Assembly (NCBI RefSeq): GCF_014280935.1
Contig: NZ_JACLZI010000027.1
Span: 1 to 64,000 of the forward strand
DNA length: 64,000 nt
Source of the DNA: Aquibacillus kalidii
GTDB lineage: Bacteria; Bacillota; Bacilli; Bacillales; Amphibacillaceae
Reading direction: 5' to 3'
Position numbers and translations under genes: made by a program. The notes beneath the pieces were generated by a model, which was not told the origin of the DNA, ran no database searches, and saw only the letters and a program-made list of their open reading frames with translations. Shown here in pieces: positions 63,849 to 64,000 of this stretch. Position 1 is the stretch's first letter; every line of letters begins with the position of its first letter.

Positions 63849-64000
63849 TTAAACGATATTCCGTCTTCTTTCAATTTTATCAATGTTTTCAAGCATGATG
63901 CCTGTCCCTTTTGCTACACAGTTCATCGGCTCTTCCGCTAATAAAACAGGTACTTTTAATTCTTCTGCAAGTAGTTGGTCTAAACCGTGAAGCAAAGCCC
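63849..64000 (-). CDS. mbl: MreB-like actin homologue Mbl, C-terminus only
   Basis: About 50 final codons, with the rest outside the window. The sequence GLLHGLDQLLAEELKVPVLL and EEPMNCVAKGTGIMLENIDK ends in IERRRNIV and is the C-terminal nucleotide-binding subdomain of Mbl, which guides sidewall peptidoglycan synthesis. Order mbl-flhO-flhP supports this call over mreB or mreBH. Confidence 0.9.
   Translation of the reverse strand, partial: ALLHGLDQLLAEELKVPVLLAEEPMNCVAKGTGIMLENIDKIERRRNIV

Overview
The window is low-GC, AT-rich Firmicutes DNA. The right edge carries mbl - flhO - flhP - (EpuA-domain gene) - fabZ on the minus strand, the order known from Bacillus subtilis and relatives. With the LytR-CpsA-Psr protein, the NprR-like regulator, the DUF1540 protein and the AGGAGG-type ribosome sites, this points to a motile Bacillaceae bacterium. 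I cannot name a species from the sequence alone.

Left edge (1-2 kb): the end of a small type VII secretion type operon (a WXG-motif protein followed by a larger, cut-off protein). 2-26 kb: a large minus-strand exopolysaccharide locus (locus A) of the Wzx/Wzy type. Read in transcription order it has a LuxR-type regulator behind a cyclic-di-GMP-I riboswitch, a chain-length protein, a BY-kinase, two CpsB/YwqE-like phosphatases (one apparently inactivated), galU, an initiating sugar transferase, fcl-gmd for GDP-fucose, glycosyltransferases, a pyruvyltransferase, Wzy, Wzx and manC. Its far end (about 3.2-5.8 kb) is a gene graveyard with broken glycosyltransferase, membrane protein, rmlB, manA and Nudix genes.

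26-35 kb: unrelated accessory genes. They include a NERD-domain protein flanked on both sides by dispersed GACGCAT repeats, a nitroreductase, a BamE-like lipoprotein, small membrane proteins, an NprR-like peptide-responsive regulator with a 43-aa exported peptide gene directly behind it, a LysM-NlpC/P60 wall hydrolase, a DUF1540 protein, a PilZ-like protein and CorA. 35-56 kb: a second polysaccharide locus (locus B), entered through an IS3 relic. It holds second copies of gmd, fcl, manC and galU, its own Wzx, Wzy and glycosyltransferases, two WecA/TagO-type initiating enzymes, an LCP wall-attachment protein and a giant PA14-repeat glucosaminidase that seems to start at an ATT codon. 56-60 kb: an RND pump with its lipoprotein partner. 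61-64 kb: the conserved fabZ/flagellar/mbl core.

Taken together, locus A looks like a regulated, c-di-GMP-linked extracellular polysaccharide, while locus B looks like a wall-attached polymer. Both depend on GDP-mannose and GDP-fucose. The most striking individual points are the riboswitch in front of the regulator, the regulator-peptide pair, the tandem pseudo-phosphatase, the ATT start, and two intergenic arrays whose core words (TGACGCATA and TGGCACATA) differ by two transitions.
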